Assembly (NCBI RefSeq): GCF_017948245.1
Contig: NZ_CP072871.1
Span: 133,678-197,677, forward strand
DNA length: 64,000 bases
Source of the DNA: Rhizobium sp. NLR16a
GTDB taxonomy: Bacteria > Pseudomonadota > Alphaproteobacteria > Rhizobiales > Rhizobiaceae
Direction: 5' to 3'
Part shown: positions 53,364 through 62,499 of the stretch, one piece after another
Layout of the letters: each line of letters opens with the position of its first letter
How positions within the stretch are numbered: position 1 is the stretch's first letter
Notes under the pieces: generated by a model
Databases searched by the model: none
What the model saw: the letters and a program-made list of their open reading frames with translations, nothing else
Told to the model about the DNA's origin: nothing
Made by a program: the position numbers and the translations under genes

Positions 53364-54566
53364 TTAGGCCGGCTTCTGCTTCGGAATGCGCGGCAGGAAG
53401 ATCGTCAGCAGGCCGAGCAGCGGCAGGTAGGAGCAGATGCGGTAGACGAAGGCGATGCCGTGAGTGTCAGCAAAATCGCCGAGCAGCGCAGCCCCTAACC
53501 CCCCTGCCCCGAATGCAAAGCCAAAGAAAACGCCGGCAATCAGCCCGACGCGGCCGGGCACCAGTTCCTGCGCGAAGACGACGATCGCTGAAAAGGCCGA
53601 CGCGAAGACCAGGCCAATGACGATGCTGAGCACGCCTGTCCAGAAAAGATCGGCATAGGGCAGCAGCAATGCGAAAGGAATGACGCCGAGGATCGAAAAC
53701 CAGATGACGAAACGGGCACCGAAGCGATCGCCGATCGGCCCGCCGAGGAAAGTGCCGACGGCGACCGAACCGAGGAACAGGAACAGCATCAGCTGCGCCT
53801 GCTGCACGCTGAGTTCGAACCTGTCGATGACATAGAAGGTGAAGTAGCTCGACACGCTCGCCATGTAGACATTCTTCGTCGCCGTCAGCAACACGAGGAT
53901 CAGCAGCGCCCGGACGACCCGGCTCTGCGATAACGGCAGAGTTCGACTCGCGGCCGGTTTGCTGGCGTTCTGTCGCCTGTGGCTCATATACCAGCTGCCT
54001 ACCCAGCTCAGCACGATCATGCCGATCATCGCGATGGCGGCAAACCAGGAGACGCTGTGCTGCCCGAGCGGCAGCACGATGAAGGCGGCGAGCAGCGGAC
54101 CGATCGCCTGGCCGGCATTGCCACCGACCTGGAAAAAGGACTGCGCGAAACCGTGGCGGCCGCCGGAGGCAAGACGGGCAACACGCGAGGATTCCGGATG
54201 GAAGACGGCCGAGCCAAACCCGATCAGGCTTGCCGCGACCAGCAGCAGCGCGAAATTGCCGGCATTGCCGAGCAGAATGAGTCCGCAAAAAGTGCTCGCC
54301 ATGCCGACCGGCAGCGAATAGGGCATCGGCCAGCGATCGGTGACGATGCCGACCGCCGGCTGCAGCAGAGACGCCGTGACCTGGAACGTCATGGTCAGCA
54401 GGCCGATCTGGACAAAATCGAGGTCGTAATTTGCCTTGAACAGTGGATAGAGCGAGGCGAGCAGCGACTGCATGATGTCGTTCAGCATATGGCAGAAGCT
54501 GACAGCCATCAGAATGGACATCGTTGTCTTTTCGAAACGGGGTGCGCGCTCGGCAACGCTTGCCAT
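53364..54566 (-). CDS. MFS transporter, fosmidomycin-resistance (Fsr) type
   Basis: A 400-residue major facilitator with about 12 hydrophobic helices. The opening SFCHMLNDIMQSLLASLYPLFKANYDL and the FGSAVFHPESSRVARLASGGRHGFAQSFFQVGGNAGQ stretch are typical of the Fsr group of drug and small-molecule exporters. ATG 54566 with AGGAGG six bases upstream is preferred over ATG 54572, which sits on the ribosome site. Natural substrate unknown. Confidence 0.88.
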   Translation of the reverse strand: MASVAERAPRFEKTTMSILMAVSFCHMLNDIMQSLLASLYPLFKANYDLDFVQIGLLTMTFQVTASLLQPAVGIVTDRWPMPYSLPVGMASTFCGLILLGNAGNFALLLVAASLIGFGSAVFHPESSRVARLASGGRHGFAQSFFQVGGNAGQAIGPLLAAFIVLPLGQHSVSWFAAIAMIGMIVLSWVGSWYMSHRRQNASKPAASRTLPLSQSRVVRALLILVLLTATKNVYMASVSSYFTFYVIDRFELSVQQAQLMLFLFLGSVAVGTFLGGPIGDRFGARFVIWFSILGVIPFALLLPYADLFWTGVLSIVIGLVFASAFSAIVVFAQELVPGRVGLIAGVFFGFAFGAGGLGAALLGDFADTHGIAFVYRICSYLPLLGLLTIFLPRIPKQKPA

Positions 54567-54908
54567 CAACATCCTCCTGCACAGGCACGATCAGTGCCGT
54601 CGTTTTCGATGGATTTTGGGCGATCGGGGCTGGCAAGACTATCAAGCGACGGTCGCTGAAAGATACTTAACGCAGGTCGGCCAACGATCACCAGCCCGGT
54701 TTGGCCAGGATCGGTACGGCTTTTGTCTGATTTTCCCCACCGCCGACCGGTTCCTGCGTCGCTGGCGTTTGCCGGATGGGGGTTTTCATATCACAGTCAG
54801 CCGTGATCATCGCAGATATGCTATGCTACATGGAAACAACCGTGGAAAACTGCTTGCAGGGGTACTACAGCTGCGCCGATTGAAATCGATCGAGGCTGAA
54901 AACACGCG
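54567..54908. other. 342-base divergent region between MFS gene and XRE regulator
   Basis: No gene supported. A small dyad (ATCAC at 54790-54794, GTGAT at 54803-54807) and a TATGCT box at 54817-54822 may belong to the regulator promoter. Nothing else stands out. Confidence 0.4.
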
Positions 54909-55361
54909 ATGAATGTCAAGACACCGAATGCCATAGACAGCTACGTCGGAGCGCGCATCAGAACACGCCGGCAGCTGCTTGGAATGAGCCAGGAGCGGCT
55001 TGCCGAGCAGATCGGCGTGACTTTTCAGCAGGTTCAGAAATACGAGAAGGGCATCAACCGCATTGGTGCGAGCCGCTTGCAGCGAATCGCCGAAGTGCTT
55101 CACACCTCACCGAGCTTCTTCTTCCAGCAGAACGAGTCACAGCCATTGAGCCTGCAAGGGCTGGATCTGCCGGACCGCGCCGACCCCGTCGCTGAATTCC
55201 TGCGGACGAAGGAAGGGCTGGTGCTTAATCGGGCCTTTCTGAAGATTGCCGATCCCGATATCCGTGAAACGATCATCGCATTGGTGAAAGCGATGGCGCA
55301 GGCGGAAAGCCGCCCGGCTTTGCCGTCGATAGCGAATATCACCCGTCCGCCTCTCGAGTAA
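54909..55361 (+). CDS. XRE-family helix-turn-helix regulator
   Basis: A 150-residue regulator. The HTH is IRTRRQLLGMSQERLAEQIGVTFQQVQKYEKGINRIGASRLQRIAEVL, typical of rhizobial Cro/CI-type regulators, followed by an uncharacterised C-terminal region rich in Phe/Gln and Pro. It lies some 400 bases upstream of repA and is not known to control it. Confidence 0.88.
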   Translation: MNVKTPNAIDSYVGARIRTRRQLLGMSQERLAEQIGVTFQQVQKYEKGINRIGASRLQRIAEVLHTSPSFFFQQNESQPLSLQGLDLPDRADPVAEFLRTKEGLVLNRAFLKIADPDIRETIIALVKAMAQAESRPALPSIANITRPPLE

Positions 55362-55756
55362 CGGGCCGGCGGGCAATTCTCCTGCGAGCTCAGCCTCGCG
55401 TGATCTGGCAAGTTGCGGCTGATCGGCCAGAGCCCGGCACCTTACCGCCGCGCCGTGCTCTATGCCGACGAACCGGTGGCTTGCCGCTGCGGACATGCCG
55501 CAAAGCGCTTTGCCCACCCGACATTGCGATTTGGATTATCATGCCGGTGTTTCCAGCCGACCTCGTCCGATTCGGCCCGTGAACGTGCGATTGCACCGGC
55601 CAGCGACAGGCGCGGCCTGCGCAAGCGCTTGAAAAAGATTGGACAACCTTTTGATAGGGTCTTGTTAACCCTATTTGCCTTGCCACTCCTCCAGAATCGG
55701 CGCTAAATGCGGTTTCTCAGCGCGTAGAGCTTTTAAATCGCATTTTCGAGATTTCC
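55362..55756. other. 395-base region upstream of repA
   Basis: No convincing gene; short frames lack a ribosome site and family character. It should hold the repABC promoter and RepA operator; a 21-bp inverted repeat lies at 55654-55674. Confidence 0.5.
55654..55674. promoter_or_regulatory. Inverted repeat upstream of repA, candidate RepA operator
   Basis: ATAGGGT and ACCCTAT form perfect 7-bp arms around 7 bases, 82 bases before the repA ATG. RepA proteins of this family repress their own promoter, so this is a reasonable operator candidate. Confidence 0.5.
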
Positions 55757-56971
55757 ATGAATATGGCACCGCAAATAGACAAAGCAATTTCCGATGTCGA
55801 TCAGCTGATCATCGGTCAGGCGCAGGAACTCTCCGACAAGCTGAAGCAGCATCGGCTCGAAATGTTTCCTCCGCGCGCGCTGAAGGGTCTGCGGGAATTT
55901 CAGCTCGCCGAGGTGGCGCGGTTTCTCGGCGTGACCAGCGGCTATCTTCGAAATCTCTCGCTCGAGGGCAAGGGTGCCCTCCCCCAGGTCACGCCGTCCG
56001 GCCGCCGATCCTATACGGCGGAGCAGATGGAAGAGATGCGCGGCTTTCTCGAGCACAATGCGCGGGCCGGAACGCATTATATACGTCATCGCCGCGGCCA
56101 CGAACATCTGCAGGTCGTCGCCGTCGTCAACTTCAAGGGCGGCAGCGGCAAGACGACGAGTGCCGCGCATCTTGCCCAGCATCTTGCCCTGACCGGTCAC
56201 CGCGTCCTTGCCGTCGATCTCGATCCGCAGGCGTCTCTTTCCGCCATACACGGCTTTCAGCCGGAGTTCGACGTCAACGAAAACGAGACGCTCTACGCCG
56301 CCATTCGCTACGACGATCAGCGGCGTCCGCTGCGGGACATTATCCGGCCAACCAACTTCCCGAACCTTCACCTTGTGCCGGGCAATCTTGAACTGATGGA
56401 ATTCGAGCACGATACGCCGCGGGTCCTCGCTCAGGGTAAAGCGAGTGATTACGGGCGCGTTTTCTTCGCACGGCTGGATGAGGCACTCGCTTCGGTCGCG
56501 GACGATTACGACGTCGTCATCATCGACTGCCCTCCGCAGCTCGGCTTTTTGACCATGAGCGCCATTTGCGGTGCGACGGCGGTGCTGATCACCGTTCATC
56601 CGCAGATGCTCGATGTCATGTCGATGTGCCAGTTCCTGCAAATGCTTGGCGAAGTGCTGAACACCCTGAAGGGAGCCGGCGGCAACATGAACCTCGACTG
56701 GTTGCGTTATCTCGTGACCCGCTACGACCCGCAGGACGGGCCGCAGACGCAGATGGTCGCCTTCATGCGCTCGATGTTCAAGAGCCATGTGCTCACCAAC
56801 CCGATGCTGCGCAGCGTCGCGATCTCCGATGCGGCGATGACAAACCAGACACTGTATGAGGTCGAGCGAAGTCAGTTTACCCGCGCGACCTATGACCGCG
56901 CCATGGAGGCGATGGAGGCGGTCAACACGGAAATCGTCGATCTCATTCACAAGGCATGGGGCCGGAAATGA
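55757..56971 (+). CDS. repA: Plasmid partitioning ATPase RepA (ParA family)
   Basis: A 404-residue ParA-type ATPase. A winged HTH region (about 45-95, LAEVARFLGVTSGYLRNLSLEG) precedes the deviant Walker A KGGSGKT at 127-133, then VDLDPQASLS and the DVVIIDCPPQLG Walker B. It moves the plasmid with RepB and represses the repABC operon. The nearby ATG at 55763 is an alternative start. A parS-like site follows the stop. Confidence 0.97.
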   Translation: MNMAPQIDKAISDVDQLIIGQAQELSDKLKQHRLEMFPPRALKGLREFQLAEVARFLGVTSGYLRNLSLEGKGALPQVTPSGRRSYTAEQMEEMRGFLEHNARAGTHYIRHRRGHEHLQVVAVVNFKGGSGKTTSAAHLAQHLALTGHRVLAVDLDPQASLSAIHGFQPEFDVNENETLYAAIRYDDQRRPLRDIIRPTNFPNLHLVPGNLELMEFEHDTPRVLAQGKASDYGRVFFARLDEALASVADDYDVVIIDCPPQLGFLTMSAICGATAVLITVHPQMLDVMSMCQFLQMLGEVLNTLKGAGGNMNLDWLRYLVTRYDPQDGPQTQMVAFMRSMFKSHVLTNPMLRSVAISDAAMTNQTLYEVERSQFTRATYDRAMEAMEAVNTEIVDLIHKAWGRK

Positions 56972-56978
56972 GCGGGAA

Positions 56979-56994
56979 GTTTACTGCGGTAAAC
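56979..56994. other. parS-like centromere site 1 (repA-repB gap)
   Basis: GTTTACTGCGGTAAAC matches the repABC parS pattern GTTNNCNGCNGNNAAC. It lies 8 bases after the repA stop and just before the repB ribosome site. Confidence 0.85.
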
Positions 56995-57013
56995 CCGGGC
57001 AAGGAGCTGGCTG

Positions 57014-58063
57014 ATGGCGCGTAAAAATCTTCTGTCGGGCCTGATGGATGATTCCAAGAAGTTTACCGCGGTAAACAATGAGGATGAGCCGGCCCATCGC
57101 GACGAGAGGCAGCATATCACCTATAAAGGGATTGGCGCACTCGGGGCGGTCACCCGCAGCATCGATGCCTTGGCCGCCAAGGCCGATGCCGCCAAGGCGA
57201 TCGAAGAGCAGCTGGCGAGCGGCGAGACGGTGATTGATCTCGACCCGGCGCTGATCGAAGATTCCTTCGTGAGCGACCGGCTCGCGCATACCGACGAACA
57301 GTTCCGGGAACTGGTCGAGGCGATCCGCCTGCGCGGCCAGGATTCACCGATCCTCGTGCGCCCGCATCCCGAGAGGGAGGGGCGATACCAGATCGCTTTT
57401 GGCCATCGTCGCGCACGGGCGGCAAAGGAGCTCGGCCGACCTGTTCGGGCGGTGGTCAAGAAACTCGACGACCGCGACCATGTTATTGCGCAGGGCCAGG
57501 AGAATTCGGCGCGCGCCGATCTCTCCTTCATCGAGAGGACGATGTTTGCCGACAAGCTCGATACATTGGGTTTCGATCGGGAAACGATCATGTCGGCACT
57601 CAGCGCCGACAAGACGACGGTGTCCAAGATGCTGTCGGTCACGAAGCGGATTCCGGCCGAAGTCCTGACCGCGATCGGCGCAGCCAAGACGACCGGTCGC
57701 GATCGCTGGCATGATCTTTCGGTAAAATTCGAGACGGAAAACATTGCCGCCCGGGCGATTGCGTTCACCAGATCGGCGGAGTTCGAGACGGCGGAGCCGG
57801 ACGCCCGCTTCGACATGCTCGTCGCCTTCATCAGCAGGAAGCAACAGGCTTCGTCCGCCGCCGCAATTCAGCCCGTGGCTCACGCCTGGCAGCGCCAGGA
57901 CGGAGCCGTCAAAGCGAAGATCAAGGATGATGGAAAACAGTTCACCATCGCGCTGAAGGCGGAGAAGGCATCTGCCTTTGGCGCCTACATCGCCAGCAAT
58001 CTGGATCGTCTCTACGAGGCGTTCGAGAAGACACAGGATTTGACGAAGAACGGAGATCAATAA
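57014..58063 (+). CDS. repB: Plasmid partitioning protein RepB (ParB family)
   Basis: A 349-residue ParB-type DNA-binding protein. ParB motifs: ILVRPHPEREGRYQIAFGHRRARAAKELG and NSARADLSFIERTMFADKLDTLGFDRETIMSALSADKTTVSKMLS with the HTH. AAGGAG lies 8 bases upstream of the ATG. It binds the parS-like palindromes; one lies inside its own codons 16-21. Confidence 0.97.
   Translation: MARKNLLSGLMDDSKKFTAVNNEDEPAHRDERQHITYKGIGALGAVTRSIDALAAKADAAKAIEEQLASGETVIDLDPALIEDSFVSDRLAHTDEQFRELVEAIRLRGQDSPILVRPHPEREGRYQIAFGHRRARAAKELGRPVRAVVKKLDDRDHVIAQGQENSARADLSFIERTMFADKLDTLGFDRETIMSALSADKTTVSKMLSVTKRIPAEVLTAIGAAKTTGRDRWHDLSVKFETENIAARAIAFTRSAEFETAEPDARFDMLVAFISRKQQASSAAAIQPVAHAWQRQDGAVKAKIKDDGKQFTIALKAEKASAFGAYIASNLDRLYEAFEKTQDLTKNGDQ
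57061..57076. other. parS-like centromere site 2 inside repB
   Basis: GTTTACCGCGGTAAAC is a perfect 16-bp palindrome of the repABC parS type, placed in codons 16-21 of repB where it encodes part of KFTAVN. It differs from site 1 by one base. Confidence 0.85.
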
Positions 58064-58064
58064 G

Positions 58065-58118
58065 CAAAAGAAAAGGCCCCCGAACGTTGCCGCCGCGGAA
58101 GCCCTCTCTGATCTAGAC
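58065..58118 (-). ncRNA. Antisense counter-transcribed RNA (incA type) between repB and repC
   Basis: On the minus strand TTGACT (58148-58153) and GATTCT (58125-58130) are spaced by 17 bases, giving a start near 58118. The transcript would end at a hairpin (58075-58103, GGCTTCCG with CGGGGGCC including two G-T pairs) followed by a T-rich run at 58065-58074. About 50 bases long. In repABC plasmids such an RNA represses repC and sets copy number and incompatibility. Confidence 0.75.
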
Positions 58119-58212
58119 ACCCAGAGAATCACATTTCCGCGAATCATAGTCAAGAGTCTTTGGCACCGAATTTGGTGAGCCGTGATCTTTTGCCTTGAAG
58201 AAGGCGAAGAAA

Positions 58213-59505
58213 ATGGAAAGCGGAAGTGTGACGACGCCCTTCGGGCGGCGGCCGATGACGTTTGGCATGTTGGCAAACCAGGCCGCTGCCCGAAGGATCG
58301 AGCCGGGCCGATCGATTGACAAGTGGAAACTCTATCGCGCCCTGTGCGAGGCCAGGCCGCTGCTCGGCATTACCGATCGGGCGCTCTCTATCCTGAACGC
58401 CTTGCTGAGCTTTTATCCCAAGGGAGAGCTCTCCGAGGACAATGGCCTGGTCGTCTTTCCTTCGAATGCGCAGCTCTCTTTGCGCGCGCATGGAATGGCG
58501 GAGCAGACGATCCGCCGCCATCTGGCGGCGCTGATCGAGGCCGGATTGCTGATCCGCAAGGACAGCCCGAACGGCAAGCGTTACGCCCGCAAGGAGCAGG
58601 GCGGGGAGATCCGTGAGGCATTCGGCTTCTCGCTGGCGCCGCTGCTTGTGCGCGCTGACGAGATCGAGCGGCTGGCGGCGGAGGTGGCAGCCGAGCGATT
58701 GCAACTGCAGCGGCTCAAAGAGCGCCTGACGCTTTGCCGGCGCGACATCGCCAAGCTCATCGAGTTGGCCGTGGAAGAGGGGGCCTCTGGTGATTGGAGC
58801 GGGGTTCACCTGCATTTTCGAGGCGTCGTCGAACGGCTGCCGCGGTCGCCATCCTTCGAGAAGATCGCCGCCGCGCTCGACGAACTGGAACTGCTGCGCG
58901 AAGAAATCACCAATCAGTTGGAAATGCAGGTCAAAGCTCCAAATCAAAGCGGCAATGCCCGACATTCTGAGCGGCACATACAGAATTCAAATCCACACTG
59001 CATTACTGAACTTGAACCAAGCTTCGAAACGAAGCAGGGAGCAACGGCAGACGACCAATCGGAAGGTTGGGCCGAGCCGATGGCCAGAATAGCGACACAT
59101 GAAGGGAAGGGCAGGCCCGTGCCGGCTGCAAGCTCAGCCTCGACTGCCGGCGGCGGGCTCAAATCGTTCCCGCTGGGCCTGGTGCTGCAGGCCTGCCCAG
59201 AGATCACTGCCTATGGACCGCAGGGCTCGGTGGGCACATGGCGCGATCTGATGGCGGCAGCTGTCGTCGTGCGCTCGATGCTCGGAGTGAGCCCCTCGGC
59301 CTATGAACAGGCCTGCGAGATCATGGGGCCTGAAAATGCGGCTACCGTCATAGCGTGTGTGCTTGAAAGGGCAGGGCACATCAATTCCGCCGGTGGTTAC
59401 CTCCGTGATCTGACCCGCCGCGCCGAAAGAGGCGAATTTGCCATCGGACCGATGCTGATGGCGCTTGTCCGCACCAATTCGCCAATCAGGGGTAAGACTG
59501 GATGA
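58213..59505 (+). CDS. repC: Replication initiator RepC
   Basis: A 430-residue initiator with the conserved opening SVTTPFGRRPMTFGMLANQ and a winged-helix DNA-binding half (ALLSFYPKGELSEDNGLVVFPSNAQLSLRAHGMAEQTIRRHLAALIEAGLL). The ATG at 58213 with GAAGAAGG about seven bases upstream is preferred over the TTG at 58195. The origin in this family lies inside repC, in an AT-richer stretch, here about 58915-59060. RepC is the only protein needed for replication. Confidence 0.95.
   Translation: MESGSVTTPFGRRPMTFGMLANQAAARRIEPGRSIDKWKLYRALCEARPLLGITDRALSILNALLSFYPKGELSEDNGLVVFPSNAQLSLRAHGMAEQTIRRHLAALIEAGLLIRKDSPNGKRYARKEQGGEIREAFGFSLAPLLVRADEIERLAAEVAAERLQLQRLKERLTLCRRDIAKLIELAVEEGASGDWSGVHLHFRGVVERLPRSPSFEKIAAALDELELLREEITNQLEMQVKAPNQSGNARHSERHIQNSNPHCITELEPSFETKQGATADDQSEGWAEPMARIATHEGKGRPVPAASSASTAGGGLKSFPLGLVLQACPEITAYGPQGSVGTWRDLMAAAVVVRSMLGVSPSAYEQACEIMGPENAATVIACVLERAGHINSAGGYLRDLTRRAERGEFAIGPMLMALVRTNSPIRGKTG
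58915..59060. other. AT-richer stretch inside repC, candidate oriV
   Basis: This part of repC, between the two protein domains, has visibly lower GC content than the rest of the gene (segments such as ATACAGAATTCAAATCC). In characterised repABC plasmids the replication origin maps to such an AT-rich tract within repC. Placement here is inference. Confidence 0.45.
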
Positions 59506-59778
59506 GATTGCCATGCGGTTTGCCCGCGTCGGCTTATGGTTAACGAAAGGTGACGGAAATAAACGGGGAGATAACTTCCCGTTAAGTTCTTCTTCCTTTA
59601 AGATCATGAGGTTACAAGATTTTTGATCGGCAAGGCGAGGAAAGGATCTGATCGACGATCGGCTGTCGTTCTCTGGAGAAACGATGCGGTTGGAGTTGAC
59701 GTGAAATGCCTTTTTGACGATACGGCGCGGTGGCGTATGGCGAAAATCCGCTGAAGAGGCAATGGAAGAAGTACGGCG

Positions 59779-60345
59779 ATGGGCTTGAAACGGGCAGTGG
59801 ATTTTTTGCTGGCTTTGGTGGCTTCGGTCATCCTGCTCGTTCCGATCCTTGTTGTCGCTCTTTGTGTCCGGCTAACGTCGCCAGGACCGATCCTCTACTG
59901 GTCAAAACGGATCGGGCGTTTCAATCAGATCTTCCTGATGCCGAAATTCCGCAGCATGCGCGTCGACACGCCGACCGTCGCGACGCATCTACTCGAAAAC
60001 CCCGAGCGGTTTCTGACGCCGATCGGGTCGTTTCTACGCAAATCCAGTCTCGACGAACTGCCGCAGCTCTGGTGCATTCTGGGCGGCAAAATGAGTTTCG
60101 TCGGGCCGCGGCCGGCGCTCTACAACCAGTATGATTTGATCGAATTGCGGACGGCCCACGGGGTCGACCAACTCCTGCCCGGATTGACCGGATGGGCGCA
60201 GATCAACGGGCGGGACGAACTGCCAATTCCGGAGAAGGTGAAATTCGATGTCGAATATCTTGAGCGGCGCTCGATCGGCTTCGACATGCGCATCCTGTTT
60301 CTGACGGCCGAGAAGGTCATCCGCCGTAGGGGAATAAAGCATTAA
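59779..60345 (+). CDS. Undecaprenyl-phosphate sugar transferase (short type)
   Basis: A 188-residue bacterial sugar transferase: one N-terminal membrane helix (FLLALVASVILLVPILVVALC), then the catalytic core with SPGPILYWSKRIGRFNQIFLMPKFRSM, RKSSLDELPQLWCILGGKMSFVGPRP and LPGLTGWAQINGRD. It starts surface polysaccharide synthesis by moving a sugar phosphate onto the lipid carrier. Short form lacking the extra helices of WcaJ-type enzymes. GAAGAAG precedes the ATG. Confidence 0.9.
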   Translation: MGLKRAVDFLLALVASVILLVPILVVALCVRLTSPGPILYWSKRIGRFNQIFLMPKFRSMRVDTPTVATHLLENPERFLTPIGSFLRKSSLDELPQLWCILGGKMSFVGPRPALYNQYDLIELRTAHGVDQLLPGLTGWAQINGRDELPIPEKVKFDVEYLERRSIGFDMRILFLTAEKVIRRRGIKH

Positions 60346-60468
60346 GTTACCTACTTCTGATAGATAAGAGGTGCGGAATACCTTGATTTCCGATTATTTC
60401 AGTTGCGCTCGTTGTAGAAAATGACAAGAAGGTGGTTGTCTATTTGATCCGCGAGACGCTGGGAAGCA

Positions 60469-62499
60469 ATGCCTGAAAATACCCCCACTGAGACGCCACG
60501 CTCGGGATGGTTCTTAGTGCCGATGCAGGCGCTTGTCGCCCCTTTGCTGGCCATGCCGCGTGCTGCTAAACGCGCGCTCGCCCTGCTGGTGGATTCCGGC
60601 CTTTGCGTTCTGACGATCTGGCTGGCTTATTGCTTCCGCCTGAACGAATGGACGGTGCTAACCGGCGTGCAGTGGTTGCCGGTCTTGGTTTCCCTGTGCA
60701 TGGCCCTTCCGATCTTCATCGTCATGGGCATGTATCGGGCGATCTTCCGTTACGCCAACATGGCCGCTTTCATTGCCGTTCTGAAGGCCATTGCTATCTA
60801 CGGCGTCGCCTTCATGACGATCTTTACGGCGCTCAGCGTCCCGGGAGTTCCGAGAACCGTCGGCATTCTTCAGCCCTTCCTGCTGCTGATAGCGATCGGC
60901 CTGTCACGGTTGGGGATCCGTTATTGGCTCGGGGATACCTATCAGCGTATTCTTCACCAGAATACGCTCGCCAAGGTGCTGATCTATGGGGCGGGAAATG
61001 CCGGACGGCAACTCGCCGGCGCTCTGACGAGCAGCGCCGAACTCAATGTGGTCGGTTACCTCGATGATGATCCGCGCCTCAAGGGCGGCATCATGGGCGG
61101 TTTGCCGATCTATGACCCGTCGGATCTTCCGGTGCTCGCTGAAGCACTTGGCGTGCACAACGTGCTTCTTGCTCTTCCATCCGCATCGCGGCAGCGTCGC
61201 AATGAAATTCTCGAGCATATCCGTAAAGCCAGGGTGAACGTCCGGACATTGCCGGATCTCACAGCGCTGGCTCAGGGACGAGTCGCCGTTTCCGATATTC
61301 GTGAGCTGGAGATCGAAGACCTGCTGGGCAGGGAAGCGGTTGCGCCGCGGCAAGAGCTGCTCGACAAGGCGATGCGCAACAAGGTGGTGATGGTCACGGG
61401 CGCCGGCGGCTCTATCGGCGGCGAGTTATGTCGCCAGATTCTGCGCAATGCGCCTTCGAGCCTCATCCTCATAGATCAGAACGAGTTTGCGCTTTATAAT
61501 ATTCATGCCGAATTGCTGAAGCTGGCCGAAGCTTACAAGCATGAGAGCCTGCAGATCGTGCCGATCCTTTGTTCCGTCCGCGACCAGGATCGCATGGAAC
61601 ATATCATGCAGAGCTGGCGGCCTCAGACGCTTTATCACGCCGCCGCTTACAAGCATGTGCCACTCGTCGAACACAATGCCGTGGAAGGCATCAAGAACAA
61701 TGTCATGGGGACATTGATCACCGCACGTGCGGCAAATAAATGCGGCGTCTCGAATTTCGTGCTGATCAGCACCGACAAAGCCGTGCGCCCGACAAATGTG
61801 ATGGGCGCCAGCAAGAGGCTGGCGGAGATGGTGCTGCAGGCGCTCGCGGCAGAGCTGACCGCTGATAGACTGCGGACAAACTTCTCGATGGTCCGCTTCG
61901 GAAATGTTCTCGGTTCCTCCGGATCCGTCGTGCCGCTGTTCAGGCAGCAGATCAAGGAAGGCGGCCCGGTTACCCTGACGCATCCGAAAATAACTCGCTA
62001 CTTCATGACCATTTCGGAAGCCTCGCAACTTGTCATCCAAGCGGGTGCCATGGCCGAGGGTGGCGATGTTTTCCTGCTCGATATGGGCGAGCCCGTCCGC
62101 ATTGCGGATCTCGCCCGCAAGATGGTCGAACTGTCCGGATTGACCGTCCGGGACGTGGATAATCCAGAAGGGGACATCGAGCTAGCCGTTACCGGCCTGA
62201 GGCCCGGCGAGAAGCTTTATGAAGAACTGTTGATCGGGGATAACCCCGAGACAACTGAACATCCGCGGATTATGAAGGCGCGCGAGGATTTCCTGTTCTG
62301 GGCGGAACTTTCGAAGAAGCTCAACTCGCTCAATGCGTCCTTGGACCGAAACGACATGGTCGCGGCACGGGCGACCTTGGCAGAACTCGTTTCCGGCTAT
62401 TCCTCAACGGGTGAGGTTTCAGATCTTGCGTTCACCGGCGCCGAAACCAATCCGGAGCAAGAAGATATCAACGCGCTAGCCTCAGGCGCAGGAAATTAG
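60469..62499 (+). CDS. FlaA1/CapD-type nucleotide-sugar 4,6-dehydratase membrane protein
   Basis: A 676-residue protein with four hydrophobic helices (about 25-150), a Rossmann-like domain (VLIYGAGNAGRQLAGALT) and a short-chain dehydrogenase domain (VMVTGAGGSIGGELCRQIL). The active-site stretch reads STDKAVRPTNVMGASKR, with Met in place of the usual Tyr, as in WbpM/PglF-type dehydratases. Likely makes a UDP-4-keto-6-deoxy sugar for the polysaccharide begun by the neighbouring transferase. Confidence 0.9.
   Translation: MPENTPTETPRSGWFLVPMQALVAPLLAMPRAAKRALALLVDSGLCVLTIWLAYCFRLNEWTVLTGVQWLPVLVSLCMALPIFIVMGMYRAIFRYANMAAFIAVLKAIAIYGVAFMTIFTALSVPGVPRTVGILQPFLLLIAIGLSRLGIRYWLGDTYQRILHQNTLAKVLIYGAGNAGRQLAGALTSSAELNVVGYLDDDPRLKGGIMGGLPIYDPSDLPVLAEALGVHNVLLALPSASRQRRNEILEHIRKARVNVRTLPDLTALAQGRVAVSDIRELEIEDLLGREAVAPRQELLDKAMRNKVVMVTGAGGSIGGELCRQILRNAPSSLILIDQNEFALYNIHAELLKLAEAYKHESLQIVPILCSVRDQDRMEHIMQSWRPQTLYHAAAYKHVPLVEHNAVEGIKNNVMGTLITARAANKCGVSNFVLISTDKAVRPTNVMGASKRLAEMVLQALAAELTADRLRTNFSMVRFGNVLGSSGSVVPLFRQQIKEGGPVTLTHPKITRYFMTISEASQLVIQAGAMAEGGDVFLLDMGEPVRIADLARKMVELSGLTVRDVDNPEGDIELAVTGLRPGEKLYEELLIGDNPETTEHPRIMKAREDFLFWAELSKKLNSLNASLDRNDMVAARATLAELVSGYSSTGEVSDLAFTGAETNPEQEDINALASGAGN

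Noticed and set aside
55413..55706. 97-codon plus-strand frame upstream of repA
   Set aside because: No ribosome site, Arg-rich composition and no similarity to a known small protein; treated as non-coding.
55733..56950. Long minus-strand open frame (405 codons) over repA
   Set aside because: Exactly mirrors repA on the other strand; repA has all ParA motifs and the antisense product has none.
59562..59583. AACGGG/CCCGTT inverted repeat after repC
   Set aside because: Six-base arms with a 10-base loop are weak and no T-run follows; may be chance.
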